Assembly (NCBI GenBank): GCA_018968885.1
Contig: JAGWZK010000001.1
Coordinates: 287,870-351,869 of the forward strand
Direction: 5' to 3'
Source of the DNA: Planctomycetota bacterium
GTDB taxonomy: Bacteria > Planctomycetota > Phycisphaerae > Phycisphaerales > UBA1924
DNA length: 64,000 bases
Positions 10,113 to 18,130 of the stretch are shown here, in pieces; positions within the stretch are counted from its first letter, which is position 1, and every line of letters begins with the position of its first letter. Made by a program: the position numbers and the translations under genes. Under the pieces are notes generated by a model. The model saw nothing but the letters and a program-made list of their open reading frames with translations. It was not told where the DNA came from and ran no database searches.

Positions 10113-11228
10113 ATGTCCACCTCGATTGCCATTTCCGGCATTGCCAAGTCCTTTCCAGCCCTTCCCGGTGCTCCTGGAACGGTCGATGGCAAGACCATCG
10201 TCCTGCACTCCATCGATATCACGATCCAATCCGGCGAACTCTTCTTCCTTCTTGGCCCTTCCGGCTGTGGCAAAACCACGCTCCTGCGCATCATCGCCGG
10301 ATTCATCGAGCCCGATTCTGGCACGATCCATTTCAACGATCGCGACGTCACCTTTGCCCCGGCCAACACGCGCAACACCGGCATGGTCTTTCAGTCTTAT
10401 GCCCTCTGGCCACATATGACCGTCGCCGAAAACGTCGCGTTTGGCCTCGACATCCGCAAAATCGCGAAGGCCGAGCAGGCCGTACGCATCAAGGAAGCCC
10501 TCGAACTGGTCCGGATGGCTCATCTGGAGATGCGTCGTCCCGTGCAACTCTCTGGCGGTCAGCAGCAGCGCGTCGCCCTCGCCCGCGCCATCGTCATTCG
10601 CCCCGACGTCCTATTGCTCGACGAGCCCCTCTCCAATCTCGATGCCAAGCTCCGCATCGAGCTGCGCTCCGAAATCCGCCGCATCTGCAAAGCCAGCGGC
10701 ATCACCACCGTCTACGTCACCCACGATCAGAAAGAAGCCCTCTCCATGGCCGACCGCGTCGCCATCATGCACCAGGGCTGTCTCGAACAACTCGGCACCC
10801 CCGAAACCCTCTACCGCCGCCCTCAGACTTCTTTCGTCGCCTCATTCCTCGGTGAGACCAATTTCCTCACCGCATCCATGGTTGAATCCAAATCCGGAAT
10901 CCGCCGCTACCAATCTGTCGCCGGCGAGGTGCTCGTCAACGAAGACGCCGCCACAACCACCGGCCCCACGGCCACGCTCAGTATTCGCCCTGAAGCCCTC
11001 TCCCTCAATCCCGTCCAGGGAACCGATGTCTTCCAGCTCCGCGGCACACTTGCCGACACAACCTACCTTGGCGAAATGGCCCAGCACACCGTGGCCCTTT
11101 CCAATCAATCCAAAGTCCACGTCGCCGAATTCAACCCTGGGTTCCTTTCCCGGCGTGCCCCCGGCTCCGCCGTCACCCTCTTTGGTCGGGCTGGCGATGT
11201 CGTCGCACTCCCTCCCGAAAGTCCCTAA
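10113..11228 (+). CDS. ABC transporter ATP-binding protein (PotA/FbpC type)
   Basis: 371 residues from the ATG at 10113; an in-frame ATG at 10083 lies inside the palindrome and is less likely. Walker A is LGPSGCGKTT, the signature is LSGGQQQRVALARA, Walker B is VLLLDEPLSNLDAKLR, and the switch histidine is in VYVTHDQKEAL. The C-terminal third (about residues 240-371) is a TOBE-type beta domain. This layout belongs to importers for iron(III), sulfate, polyamines or sugars. No permease or binding protein is adjacent; an iron-type binding protein is encoded 17 kb away (28633-29727) and could be a partner (inference). Confidence 0.92.
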   Translation: MSTSIAISGIAKSFPALPGAPGTVDGKTIVLHSIDITIQSGELFFLLGPSGCGKTTLLRIIAGFIEPDSGTIHFNDRDVTFAPANTRNTGMVFQSYALWPHMTVAENVAFGLDIRKIAKAEQAVRIKEALELVRMAHLEMRRPVQLSGGQQQRVALARAIVIRPDVLLLDEPLSNLDAKLRIELRSEIRRICKASGITTVYVTHDQKEALSMADRVAIMHQGCLEQLGTPETLYRRPQTSFVASFLGETNFLTASMVESKSGIRRYQSVAGEVLVNEDAATTTGPTATLSIRPEALSLNPVQGTDVFQLRGTLADTTYLGEMAQHTVALSNQSKVHVAEFNPGFLSRRAPGSAVTLFGRAGDVVALPPESP

Positions 11229-11237
11229 ACTCTCTCC

Positions 11238-11990
11238 GTGTTTGAATTCTCTGTGAATCTTGCCCTCGTCATCGTCAGCTTCCTCGTGGGGTCGATTCCC
11301 TTCGGCCTCCTGGTTGGCCGCTTCCGCGGCATAGACATCCGCCAGCACGGATCCAAGAACATCGGTGCCACCAACGTCGGTCGCGTCCTCGGTCGAAAAT
11401 GGGGCCTCCTCTGCTTTGGCCTCGATGTCGCCAAGGGATTTTTGCCCACGATGGCCTTTGGCCTCTGGTCCGGTGCGATGGACGCGGCCCGCGCCACCAC
11501 CATCGAGCCGCAACTGCTTGCCTGGTGGCTCAGTGTCTCATGCGCCGCGGTACTCGGGCACGTCTTTTGCCCCTGGCTTGGGTTCAAGGGGGGCAAGGGT
11601 GTGGCGACCTCACTCGGCGCGCTTCTGGCCGTGTATCCGGTGCTTTCAGTCGCCATGGTCGTCTGCTTTGGCGTCTGGTGCCTGTGCGTGGCGATGTGGC
11701 GCTATGTCAGCTTGGCCTCGATCCTCGCAGCGATCTCGTTGCCACCTCTGGTCATCGTCGTGGCCAACGCCCGCAAAGAGCTCCTCTTTCCCAACTTGCC
11801 ACCCTCGCCGGATGCGACCCCGTACCTGGCTGGCTCCGGCCTGATTGTCGCGACCACCTGCATTCTCGCTGGATTGGTCATCTGGGCCCACAGGGCCAAC
11901 ATCGAACGCCTTGCGAGCGGCACCGAGTCCAAGGTGGGCATTCCCCGCCCCAAACTTCCCCAACTTTCCAAGCGATTTCCGCGGCTCTGA
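11238..11990 (+). CDS. plsY: Glycerol-3-phosphate acyltransferase PlsY
   Basis: 250 residues, GTG start nine bases after the ABC ATPase stop. It shows PlsY motifs: GSIPFGLLVGRFRGIDIR, then HGSKNIGATNVGR, and the second conserved loop CPWLGFKGGKGVATSLG, with multiple transmembrane helices between them. PlsY transfers an acyl group from acyl phosphate to glycerol-3-phosphate, the first step of phospholipid synthesis, at the inner membrane. It normally depends on PlsX, which is not in this window. The length is slightly above the usual 200 residues because of extra C-terminal residues. Confidence 0.93.
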   Translation: MFEFSVNLALVIVSFLVGSIPFGLLVGRFRGIDIRQHGSKNIGATNVGRVLGRKWGLLCFGLDVAKGFLPTMAFGLWSGAMDAARATTIEPQLLAWWLSVSCAAVLGHVFCPWLGFKGGKGVATSLGALLAVYPVLSVAMVVCFGVWCLCVAMWRYVSLASILAAISLPPLVIVVANARKELLFPNLPPSPDATPYLAGSGLIVATTCILAGLVIWAHRANIERLASGTESKVGIPRPKLPQLSKRFPRL

Positions 11991-12089
11991 GTTCGGCTGC
12001 TGTTCCTCGCCCATTATCCTCAACTTTGCAATGTTTGGGGCGTATCACCCAATGAGCAGATAACCGCCGTTTCCTTTCAGAGGTGTCGC

Positions 12090-13148
12090 ATGGCGAGCTT
12101 ACAACTGGCTCGAATCGTCGCGTGCGTCGCAGTCGCATGCGTTGCGATCTCCCCGGCTGTCCTGGCAGACGAACCCGCATCCCCGCTCAGTGGCCCTTAT
12201 GTCAAGGAACCCGGCGTCCCCGGCAACAGCACGCGTTTCACAGGTGGCGGACGCCGCGAAGGCGAGCGCGTTGTCGATCATCGCACGTTTCTCAAAGCCC
12301 TCGACGATCTGCGCAACTCGCCAGATTCGGCTATCCGCTTGAGTCCGGATCAGGATGCCCAGGTCTTCGTGCTGGTGCGCGATTATCGATTGTTGCAGCG
12401 CGCGTATTTTGAGAGAAACCTCAACGACATCCGCGATGTGCGGCAGTCGCTGGACATTCGTGGCGACCAACCACCCACAGAGTCCGCGATCCGCAGGGGC
12501 GTTGATGAGCTCCGTCGCAGCATCGTCGGCGACGACCCGACAAATCAGCAGGCGATGAGCGATGAAGCGGTGAAGGAGGCCGCTCGCGAGAAAGCCCGCC
12601 GCATCTACGAAGGTGCGCCTCGCGCCACCGAAGTGCACGCCAGAATCTGGAAAGTGCTGTCTGCTCCGCAACGCGACGCTCTGACTGACACCATCAACTC
12701 GTTGGTGGCGCAGCAGGAAGCGCTGCGCCGCGAGTTTCTCTCGCCCGAGGCCGTCGCCTCGGGCATGATGACAGATCAGGCGATGAGTGGAGGTATGAAC
12801 AGCGCGATGAGCGCATCTTCCATGTCTGCCGATTCGATGCGAGGTGCTTCGACCAACCGCACAGTCGGAGCAATGGACGCTCAGGCATCCAAGGCGGAAG
12901 CCAGCGCAGACCCCGCTTCGCTTCTTGGCACCGATCCATCGACGATTGCGCCTGATGATCCGCGCCTTCCGGAGCGCGTTCGCCGTCGCATTCGCTTTAT
13001 GAAGCCGGAAGCGCGCACCGAGGCGTTGTCGCGTTACCTGGTTGATCTCAAATCCGAACTCGCCGAGAGCAAGGCGGCAGCGGAGAAGGACAAGTCTGCC
13101 GCGCCCACGGTGGACAAGGTCAACATTCCTACGCCCGAGAAAAAGTGA
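12090..13148 (+). CDS. Exported protein of unknown function
   Basis: 352 residues with an N-terminal signal peptide (about residues 1-26, cleavage near VLA-DE) and an AGAGG ribosome binding site 6 bases before the ATG. The mature part is mostly helical and charged (about residues 50-215). A low-complexity Met/Ser/Ala-rich stretch follows (about 225-275), then a basic RRRIRFMKPEART segment and a Lys/Glu-rich end. No family is recognisable to me. Soluble periplasmic location is likely. Confidence 0.75.
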   Translation: MASLQLARIVACVAVACVAISPAVLADEPASPLSGPYVKEPGVPGNSTRFTGGGRREGERVVDHRTFLKALDDLRNSPDSAIRLSPDQDAQVFVLVRDYRLLQRAYFERNLNDIRDVRQSLDIRGDQPPTESAIRRGVDELRRSIVGDDPTNQQAMSDEAVKEAAREKARRIYEGAPRATEVHARIWKVLSAPQRDALTDTINSLVAQQEALRREFLSPEAVASGMMTDQAMSGGMNSAMSASSMSADSMRGASTNRTVGAMDAQASKAEASADPASLLGTDPSTIAPDDPRLPERVRRRIRFMKPEARTEALSRYLVDLKSELAESKAAAEKDKSAAPTVDKVNIPTPEKK

Positions 13149-13564
13149 CCTGGGAACGCCCGATCGGTGCCGACAATCCATCCACAAAAGGGCAGAAAAC
13201 ACCCCACGCCCCATAAAATGAGGCAAAGACCCTATTCCAACCCCGATTTTGTCAGTTGCGCCAAAGCAATCCTTGCGCGACACAAAGTCGCGAGTGTTAG
13301 TGCTTATCGGGCAATGGTTTACGGATTCTTGTTCGGGTGGTGTCTTGATTCGGTCTTGCTCCTGGCAACAGCCGGAGTGTTAAAACAGGAAACTTTGCAT
13401 CAGAATCAGAACGAAATCCCGATCAAGTCTGTATACAACCTTGATCTCTCTCTCCTCCAGCGGGGCACTGTCATTGATGGTGCCCTGCTTCTTTTTTGCC
13501 TCACGCTCACGTCGTCACCGGTTCTAGCATCGCCCATGACTTCTTCTGCTGTGGTGATGATCGC
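13149..13564. other. 416-base gene-free interval with possible small RNA
   Basis: No convincing coding frame. It holds a short hairpin (CGCGAC 13276-13281 pairing with GTCGCG 13287-13292) and, 180 bases further on, a strong terminator at 13463-13497. The terminator lies more than 300 bases from the upstream stop. That leaves either a long 3' untranslated region or a separate small RNA transcript ending there. Confidence 0.4.
13463..13497 (+). terminator. Rho-independent terminator
   Basis: GGGCAC (13463-13468) pairs with GTGCCC (13480-13485), followed within a few bases by CTTTTTT. It sits about 70 bases before the epimerase start, so it ends something upstream or attenuates the epimerase gene. 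Confidence 0.75.
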
Positions 13565-14545
13565 ATGAGCCGGCCCATTCTCATCACCGGCGCGGCTGGC
13601 TTTATCGGCTCGCATGTCGCCGAAGCGCTCATCGCGCGAGGCATCAGTGTTGTCGGTGTCGACAACTTCGATGCGATGTATGCGACGCACTTCAAGAAGC
13701 AGAATCTTTCTGACGTTGAGCAGAGTGCTCGGCATGCCCCGGAACTCTTCCGGTTCATCGATGCCGATATCACCGATGCGAATGCTGTCAACGAGCTCTT
13801 CACTCTTCTGCAACCCAGCGGCGTGATTCACCTTGCGGCTCGCGCGGGTGTTCGACCCAGCATCGAAGACCCGGCTGGCTACATGAAGGCCAACGTGCTG
13901 GCCACGGCGAACATTCTGCACGCCTCGGGAATGCACAATGCGCACGGTTGCTCGCGTGTGGTGTGCGCTTCCAGCTCGAGCGTGTATGGCAATTGCCCGG
14001 TTGCGCCGTTTCATGAAGAGATGGACGTGTCGACGCCGATCAGTCCATATGCCGCGAGCAAGCGTGCGAATGAACTGCAGGCCTTCACGCATCATCATCT
14101 GACGGGGCAGCCGGTGGCGATGCTGCGATTTTTCACGGTGTATGGCCCGCGGCAGCGACCTGACCTGGCCATCAATAAGTTCCTTTCGCGCGTGGCTAGG
14201 GGTGAATCCATCGAGATGTTTGGTGATGGTCATACCAGCCGCGATTACACGTTTGTGAATGACATCGTGCGTGGCGTGCTCAGCGCGTACGAAGCCATTC
14301 CCACCCACGGATATCGCGTGTGGAATCTGGGAAGTGACCGACCCACGACGCTGAACGATCTGATCAGCGCGATCAGCACGACCGTGGGCAAGCCCGCCCA
14401 GATCGTGCACAAGCCCATGCAGCAGGGTGATGTCGAGCGCACGTGGGCCGATCTTTCGCGTAGTGCCAAGGAATTGCAGTATCGCGCCACAACGACTCTT
14501 GCCGATGGCCTGGCTGCGCAGTATGAGTGGATGAAGCGGTCTTAA
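13565..14545 (+). CDS. NAD-dependent epimerase/dehydratase (nucleotide-sugar)
   Basis: 326 residues from the ATG at 13565. It is an extended short-chain dehydrogenase: Rossmann motif GAAGFIGSHVAEAL, the catalytic Ser in CASSSSVYG, and Tyr-x3-Lys in SPYAASKRANE. The later FFTVYGPRQRPDLA and GDGHTSRDYTFVNDIVRG segments are typical of UDP-glucuronate/UDP-glucose 4-epimerases. Expected reaction: inversion at C4 of a UDP-sugar for surface polysaccharide. The exact sugar cannot be read from sequence. No glycosyltransferases are adjacent. Confidence 0.9.
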   Translation: MSRPILITGAAGFIGSHVAEALIARGISVVGVDNFDAMYATHFKKQNLSDVEQSARHAPELFRFIDADITDANAVNELFTLLQPSGVIHLAARAGVRPSIEDPAGYMKANVLATANILHASGMHNAHGCSRVVCASSSSVYGNCPVAPFHEEMDVSTPISPYAASKRANELQAFTHHHLTGQPVAMLRFFTVYGPRQRPDLAINKFLSRVARGESIEMFGDGHTSRDYTFVNDIVRGVLSAYEAIPTHGYRVWNLGSDRPTTLNDLISAISTTVGKPAQIVHKPMQQGDVERTWADLSRSAKELQYRATTTLADGLAAQYEWMKRS

Positions 14546-14834
14546 GAGATCGCCACGTGGAGGGGCGGTACCTTTCGTCATCGCGTTGGCGAACATGGTG
14601 GTTTGGGCCACGAGCAGTCTTTCAGACTGCTTGGAGAGGGCAAGATCAGTTGGTGTGTGGAGCGATTTCCGGTGGTGTCGTCGCCGCTGCGCAACGCTCC
14701 ACCATCGGCTACGAACGACCACGCCCTCGGCGTGAACATACATCACAGTGCTCCTGGCTTCTCAATCAAGAAGTGCAGCGGTCGACAAAGGCGCATGCGA
14801 AATGAGCATGAGCGGAATGTGGGATTGCTTGACG
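14546..14834. other. Intergenic region with one small hairpin
   Basis: About 290 bases between convergent genes. The only structure I see is AGCAGTCT (14613-14620) pairing with AGACTGCT (14624-14631) around 3 bases, without a T run on either side, so it is not a good terminator. No coding frame here looks real. Confidence 0.4.
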
Positions 14835-15599
14835 TCAGTGTGGTCCGGAGGGTTTGGCCTGGAATCTGGATTGGCCGAGGGATTGGCCGGCGGCGTTCAG
14901 AAGTCGTGTTGCGGCGGAGAGGGTGTGTGGGGAGAGTGGCTGCCGCGCGGCTTGGGTATCGGATAGGAGGTTGTAGATGGTGGAGTGGGGGGTGAGTGGC
15001 GTGTGCGCGGAGGACTGGGCGACGGCGAGGATGGAAGTGGCGGAGTGAGCGGTTGATGTGGCGGGATGGTGTGGAGGCGGGTTCTGGCTTGTGACTTTGG
15101 AGGCAGGCGCGGAGTCGCGTCTGGCACGAGGAAGTTTGACCGATTGTGCATGCGATGGATCAGGGGAGGGGTTGGTGTGATGTGCGTGTGAAGTGGGGGC
15201 GCTGGCAGATGTGCGGCGGGCGCGGATGAGTGGGCGGGCGAGGAGGCGGAGTTCGCGGGCGCGGCGATCAATCTGTTCGTGATTATCGGGGAGACGTGTG
15301 GCGTCGTCGAGATTCTGTCTGGCGACGAGAACCGCGTGCTCGAGTGCGGAGCGGGCGCATTCCTCGCGGGCGATATCTGCCGCGGCGGATTTCTCGGCTT
15401 CGAGGGCCACCAGGGCTTGGTAGGCGGGGCGGATGAGGGGAGTATCAAGCCAGAGGAGGAGGGTGATGTAGGTCCGGCGCGCGGCGTGAGTCTGCGGATC
15501 CGGGCTGATGCAGGCGCGGAGGTTGAAGCTGTTGAGGATGAGGAGGTTGAGGAGTGCGAGTTCGGAGGATGGGAGTTGTTGGAGCGGGTCGGTATTCAT
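14835..15599 (-). CDS. Hypothetical protein
   Basis: 254 residues from the ATG at 15599; an open frame extends another 54 codons upstream but looks non-coding. The N-terminal half (about residues 1-125) is helical with well-formed amphipathic segments (LPSSELALLNLLILNSFNLR; ARRTYITLLLWLDTPLIRP). The C-terminal half is low-complexity, rich in Ser, Pro, His, Arg and Ala, and probably disordered. No signal peptide. No family recognised. The composition of the C-terminal half is poor evidence for coding, so only the first half is confidently a gene. Confidence 0.5.
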   Translation of the reverse strand: MNTDPLQQLPSSELALLNLLILNSFNLRACISPDPQTHAARRTYITLLLWLDTPLIRPAYQALVALEAEKSAAADIAREECARSALEHAVLVARQNLDDATRLPDNHEQIDRRARELRLLARPLIRARRTSASAPTSHAHHTNPSPDPSHAQSVKLPRARRDSAPASKVTSQNPPPHHPATSTAHSATSILAVAQSSAHTPLTPHSTIYNLLSDTQAARQPLSPHTLSAATRLLNAAGQSLGQSRFQAKPSGPH

Positions 15600-15678
15600 G
15601 AAGAACAAAATACCGGCAAGGTGCAAGCGCGCGAAGAGGGAATTCTGGAAACTCTGTTGTAAGTCATTGTGGAACAGA

Positions 15679-15692
15679 GCGTTGCGCAACGC
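15679..15692. promoter_or_regulatory. 14-bp palindrome upstream of the 15599 start
   Basis: GCGTTGCGCAACGC is a perfect palindrome about 80 bases upstream of the leftward gene starting at 15599. It could be an operator, but short GC-rich palindromes also occur by chance. Confidence 0.3.
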
Positions 15693-15757
15693 GTTGAGAT
15701 GCGGGTGAAGCGAAGATGTGTGTTTTGCGAGAGATGAATCGCTGGCTACATCCAGAA

Positions 15758-15784
15758 GCAAAAAGGCCCGGAGTGACCGGGCCT
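15758..15784 (-). terminator. Rho-independent terminator for the LpoB-like gene
   Basis: AGGCCCGG (15764-15771) pairs with CCGGGCCT (15777-15784); on the minus strand the hairpin is followed by TTTTTGC. It lies 35 bases beyond the stop at 15819. Confidence 0.9.
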
Positions 15785-15818
15785 GATGTTTACGGGTTGG
15801 TGTCTGAACAGCGAATTC

Positions 15819-16415
15819 TCAATAGCGTTCTTTCTTGAGGTCCTGGGTCTTGATCCACACCTTGCGCAGGGTTTCGATGTCCAGCAATTCGAGCTTGACC
15901 TGATAGGCGACAAAGTCCTGCGAGCGGTTGTTGGAGTATTCGCGATCCATGACAATCGAGCCACTGAGCACGTAGTCCACGGCCATCTCGCCCTTCATCT
16001 TCTTGATGAACGCAGGATCGGTGAACTCGGTGTCGCTGCGTTCCAGCCGCAGCGAATCGCGCACAGCGCGCTCGGTGAGCATGTCGACGCGGCCACTATT
16101 GAGGAGCTCCTCCTCAAACTTTCCGGTGAACATCTCGGTCTCGATCACCTGATCGGTGCGATTGCGAATCTCACCCACGGCGATGATCGGTTTGCGGCCG
16201 AGTTTGGCGATGGATTGCTCGAGCCAAGGGCGATTGATGCAATCAGGAATCATGTTCTGGGCGACGATGCGCGCATCGGAATCATTGAAGCGACGTGCCA
16301 GCGTGATGTCGGTTTGAGGATCGACGCGGCGCGTGCGATCGCCGGCGCAACCGGTCAGCGTTGCCGCCATCAGAACTCCGCCGACCAAACCCACTGCCAT
16401 CTTTGCACGATTCAT
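15819..16415 (-). CDS. LpoB-like lipoprotein (penicillin-binding protein activator family)
   Basis: 198 residues. The ATG at 16415 is preceded by GGAGAG with 5-base spacing. A lipoprotein signal peptide ends in the lipobox LTGC. The mature part matches the LpoB family: IAVGEIRNRTDQ, then the EEELLNSGRVDMLTE segment, and a final VKLELLDIETLRKVW strand. In enterobacteria LpoB is an outer-membrane lipoprotein that activates the murein synthase PBP1B; in planctomycetes the target is unknown. It lies downstream of a COG3014-type lipoprotein gene, a pairing also seen in other phyla, which supports the call. Confidence 0.85.
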   Translation of the reverse strand: MNRAKMAVGLVGGVLMAATLTGCAGDRTRRVDPQTDITLARRFNDSDARIVAQNMIPDCINRPWLEQSIAKLGRKPIIAVGEIRNRTDQVIETEMFTGKFEEELLNSGRVDMLTERAVRDSLRLERSDTEFTDPAFIKKMKGEMAVDYVLSGSIVMDREYSNNRSQDFVAYQVKLELLDIETLRKVWIKTQDLKKERY

Positions 16416-16568
16416 GTGAACTCTCCAATATCTCGCGGCGCGTGCTGCGATGTGATCAATGTGCCTGACTGTAAGACCCTTATCCACTCGGCCGGTTCCG
16501 AGGCCCGAAACGTGCCCCAAACGCATGATTCGGATTCTGTCTGTCGCGATTTCCGCCTGACGTGGTCA

Positions 16569-17954
16569 TCACGACGGGTTGTATCCAATCACGGTCGTCA
16601 GCCCACGCTCGGGCACCTGGATTGTTTTCCACTCTTCGCGCACGGTGCCGCCGGTCGCCAGTTCATACACCATGCGCACGCGATGGGTTCCTGCGGGAAG
16701 CTTGGCAAGCATTACGCGTGCTTGTCCGGGAAGAAAGACCCAGCTGCGCAGGTCGGCTTGTTCGGTGGCCTGCACCGCAAGCACGCCGACCACGGCCGTC
16801 ACGGCAGCGAGCGTGTAATTGTTCTTCTTGTCACCTTGATGTGCCGCGACAGATGCGCCGGCCACCAAGCCCAGCTTGCCCGCGACGCGCACCAGCGTGC
16901 GGGAATAGATCGCTGGCTCAGCGCGGCGGTAATTCTCTGCGCTCACGCTCGCCATGTCTTCCACCAGCGACAAGCGTCCCGGTGCCTCGGCAGACCCTTC
17001 AACCTCCAGCATCGCACCGGTCACGCTCGATGGCTGCATGCTCAATCGCGGGTACGGAATATCGACGACCAGATCCAGCAGTGGGGCACGCAAGCGCGAT
17101 TCAGTTTTGATCGGGCCGCGACCTGTCAGGGCCACAACAAGTACGTTGACATCATCGCGATTCAATGTCGCCAGTTGTTCGAAGGCCTCCGCCTTCACTG
17201 GCCCGACAATCTGTTGCTGTTGCCTGATCGCATCAACCAGTCGCCGCGCTGCCAGTTCCTGGTTGTTGCGTTCGTCGACAGCCAAGAACGTCACGCAGGA
17301 GAGATAGGCGCCCAGCGGGCTTTCCACAAACTGGCCAGCATCTCGGGCGTTCATTCCCGCCTTGGCCTTTTCGGTTTTCAGGACACCCGCCTTGTCCTGC
17401 GCTCCGGCCATCTGCATGTATTTGCCGTAGACATCGCGCAGGTGTTCGGCTTTGCGCAACTGCCGCAGCGCCTCTGCGGTTGCAAAGCCATCAATCTTGC
17501 CTTGTTCCAGATACGCCAAGGTCTTGAAGACATTGATGTACATGTCTTCGTAGGGCTGGGCGACAAAGCTCGCCGCGGCGTCGTTCAGCGCCCACATGGC
17601 AAATACATCACCGCGCGAAGGGTCGTAGTTGTACGCGCTGGCGGCTTCGGCGGTGTCAAATCGTTTGACTGCGAGTTCGGGATTGCCTGCCGCCAGAGCT
17701 ACGGAGCCGCGTTCCATGTGCCAGAGCAAGCCACTCTTATCGCCGTAGGCCTCACGGGTGGGTTCGCTATCGAGAAGTGCGGCGGCTCCGATGTAGTCGC
17801 CTCGCGCGTGGTATTCATTGAGTCGCGGCTGAAATCGGGCCACGTTGGAGCAGCCACCCAATGTGGCTGCGCCCAGAGACAAAACGGCAAAAGCAGTGCC
17901 CAGCCCAAGGCCGTTTCTGTCGCCCCGCCGAAGAATCGCGTTCCACATACTCAT
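16569..17954 (-). CDS. COG3014-type lipoprotein
   Basis: 461 residues with a lipoprotein signal peptide (lipobox LGGC at about residues 32-35). The N-terminal half is helical and TPR-like, with a DPSRGDVFAMWALNDAAASF region and the EDMYINVFKTLAYLEQGK segment typical of COG3014. A glycine-rich hydrophobic stretch lies near residues 355-380, and a beta-rich end follows (SWVFLPGQARVMLAKLPAGTHRVR). The family is repeatedly encoded next to LpoB-like lipoproteins, as here (153-base gap, same strand). Probably a periplasmic-face envelope lipoprotein; activity unknown. Confidence 0.8.
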   Translation of the reverse strand: MSMWNAILRRGDRNGLGLGTAFAVLSLGAATLGGCSNVARFQPRLNEYHARGDYIGAAALLDSEPTREAYGDKSGLLWHMERGSVALAAGNPELAVKRFDTAEAASAYNYDPSRGDVFAMWALNDAAASFVAQPYEDMYINVFKTLAYLEQGKIDGFATAEALRQLRKAEHLRDVYGKYMQMAGAQDKAGVLKTEKAKAGMNARDAGQFVESPLGAYLSCVTFLAVDERNNQELAARRLVDAIRQQQQIVGPVKAEAFEQLATLNRDDVNVLVVALTGRGPIKTESRLRAPLLDLVVDIPYPRLSMQPSSVTGAMLEVEGSAEAPGRLSLVEDMASVSAENYRRAEPAIYSRTLVRVAGKLGLVAGASVAAHQGDKKNNYTLAAVTAVVGVLAVQATEQADLRSWVFLPGQARVMLAKLPAGTHRVRMVYELATGGTVREEWKTIQVPERGLTTVIGYNPS

Positions 17955-18130
17955 GCGCCTACAGCGTAAACCCTTGGTGGTCGATCTTCTGACACGCCAG
18001 GCGTGATCAGGTTCACGTCATGGCGAGCCCCAATTCACGTTATTCCCGGACCATGCCTATCGGTTTCAACGTTCAAGGGGCAGAAAACCCCTTGTGCGAA
18101 CCCCTTGCACCTTTCGGTATGCTCGGAGAC

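Noticed and set aside
13406..14746. Long minus-strand open frame opposite the epimerase
   Set aside because: The plus-strand epimerase has full family motifs; the antisense product has no recognisable features.
15786..17969. Long plus-strand open frame across the LpoB-like and COG3014-type genes
   Set aside because: It is the antisense shadow of two well-supported minus-strand lipoprotein genes; its product is rich in His, Arg and Cys and has no recognisable domain.
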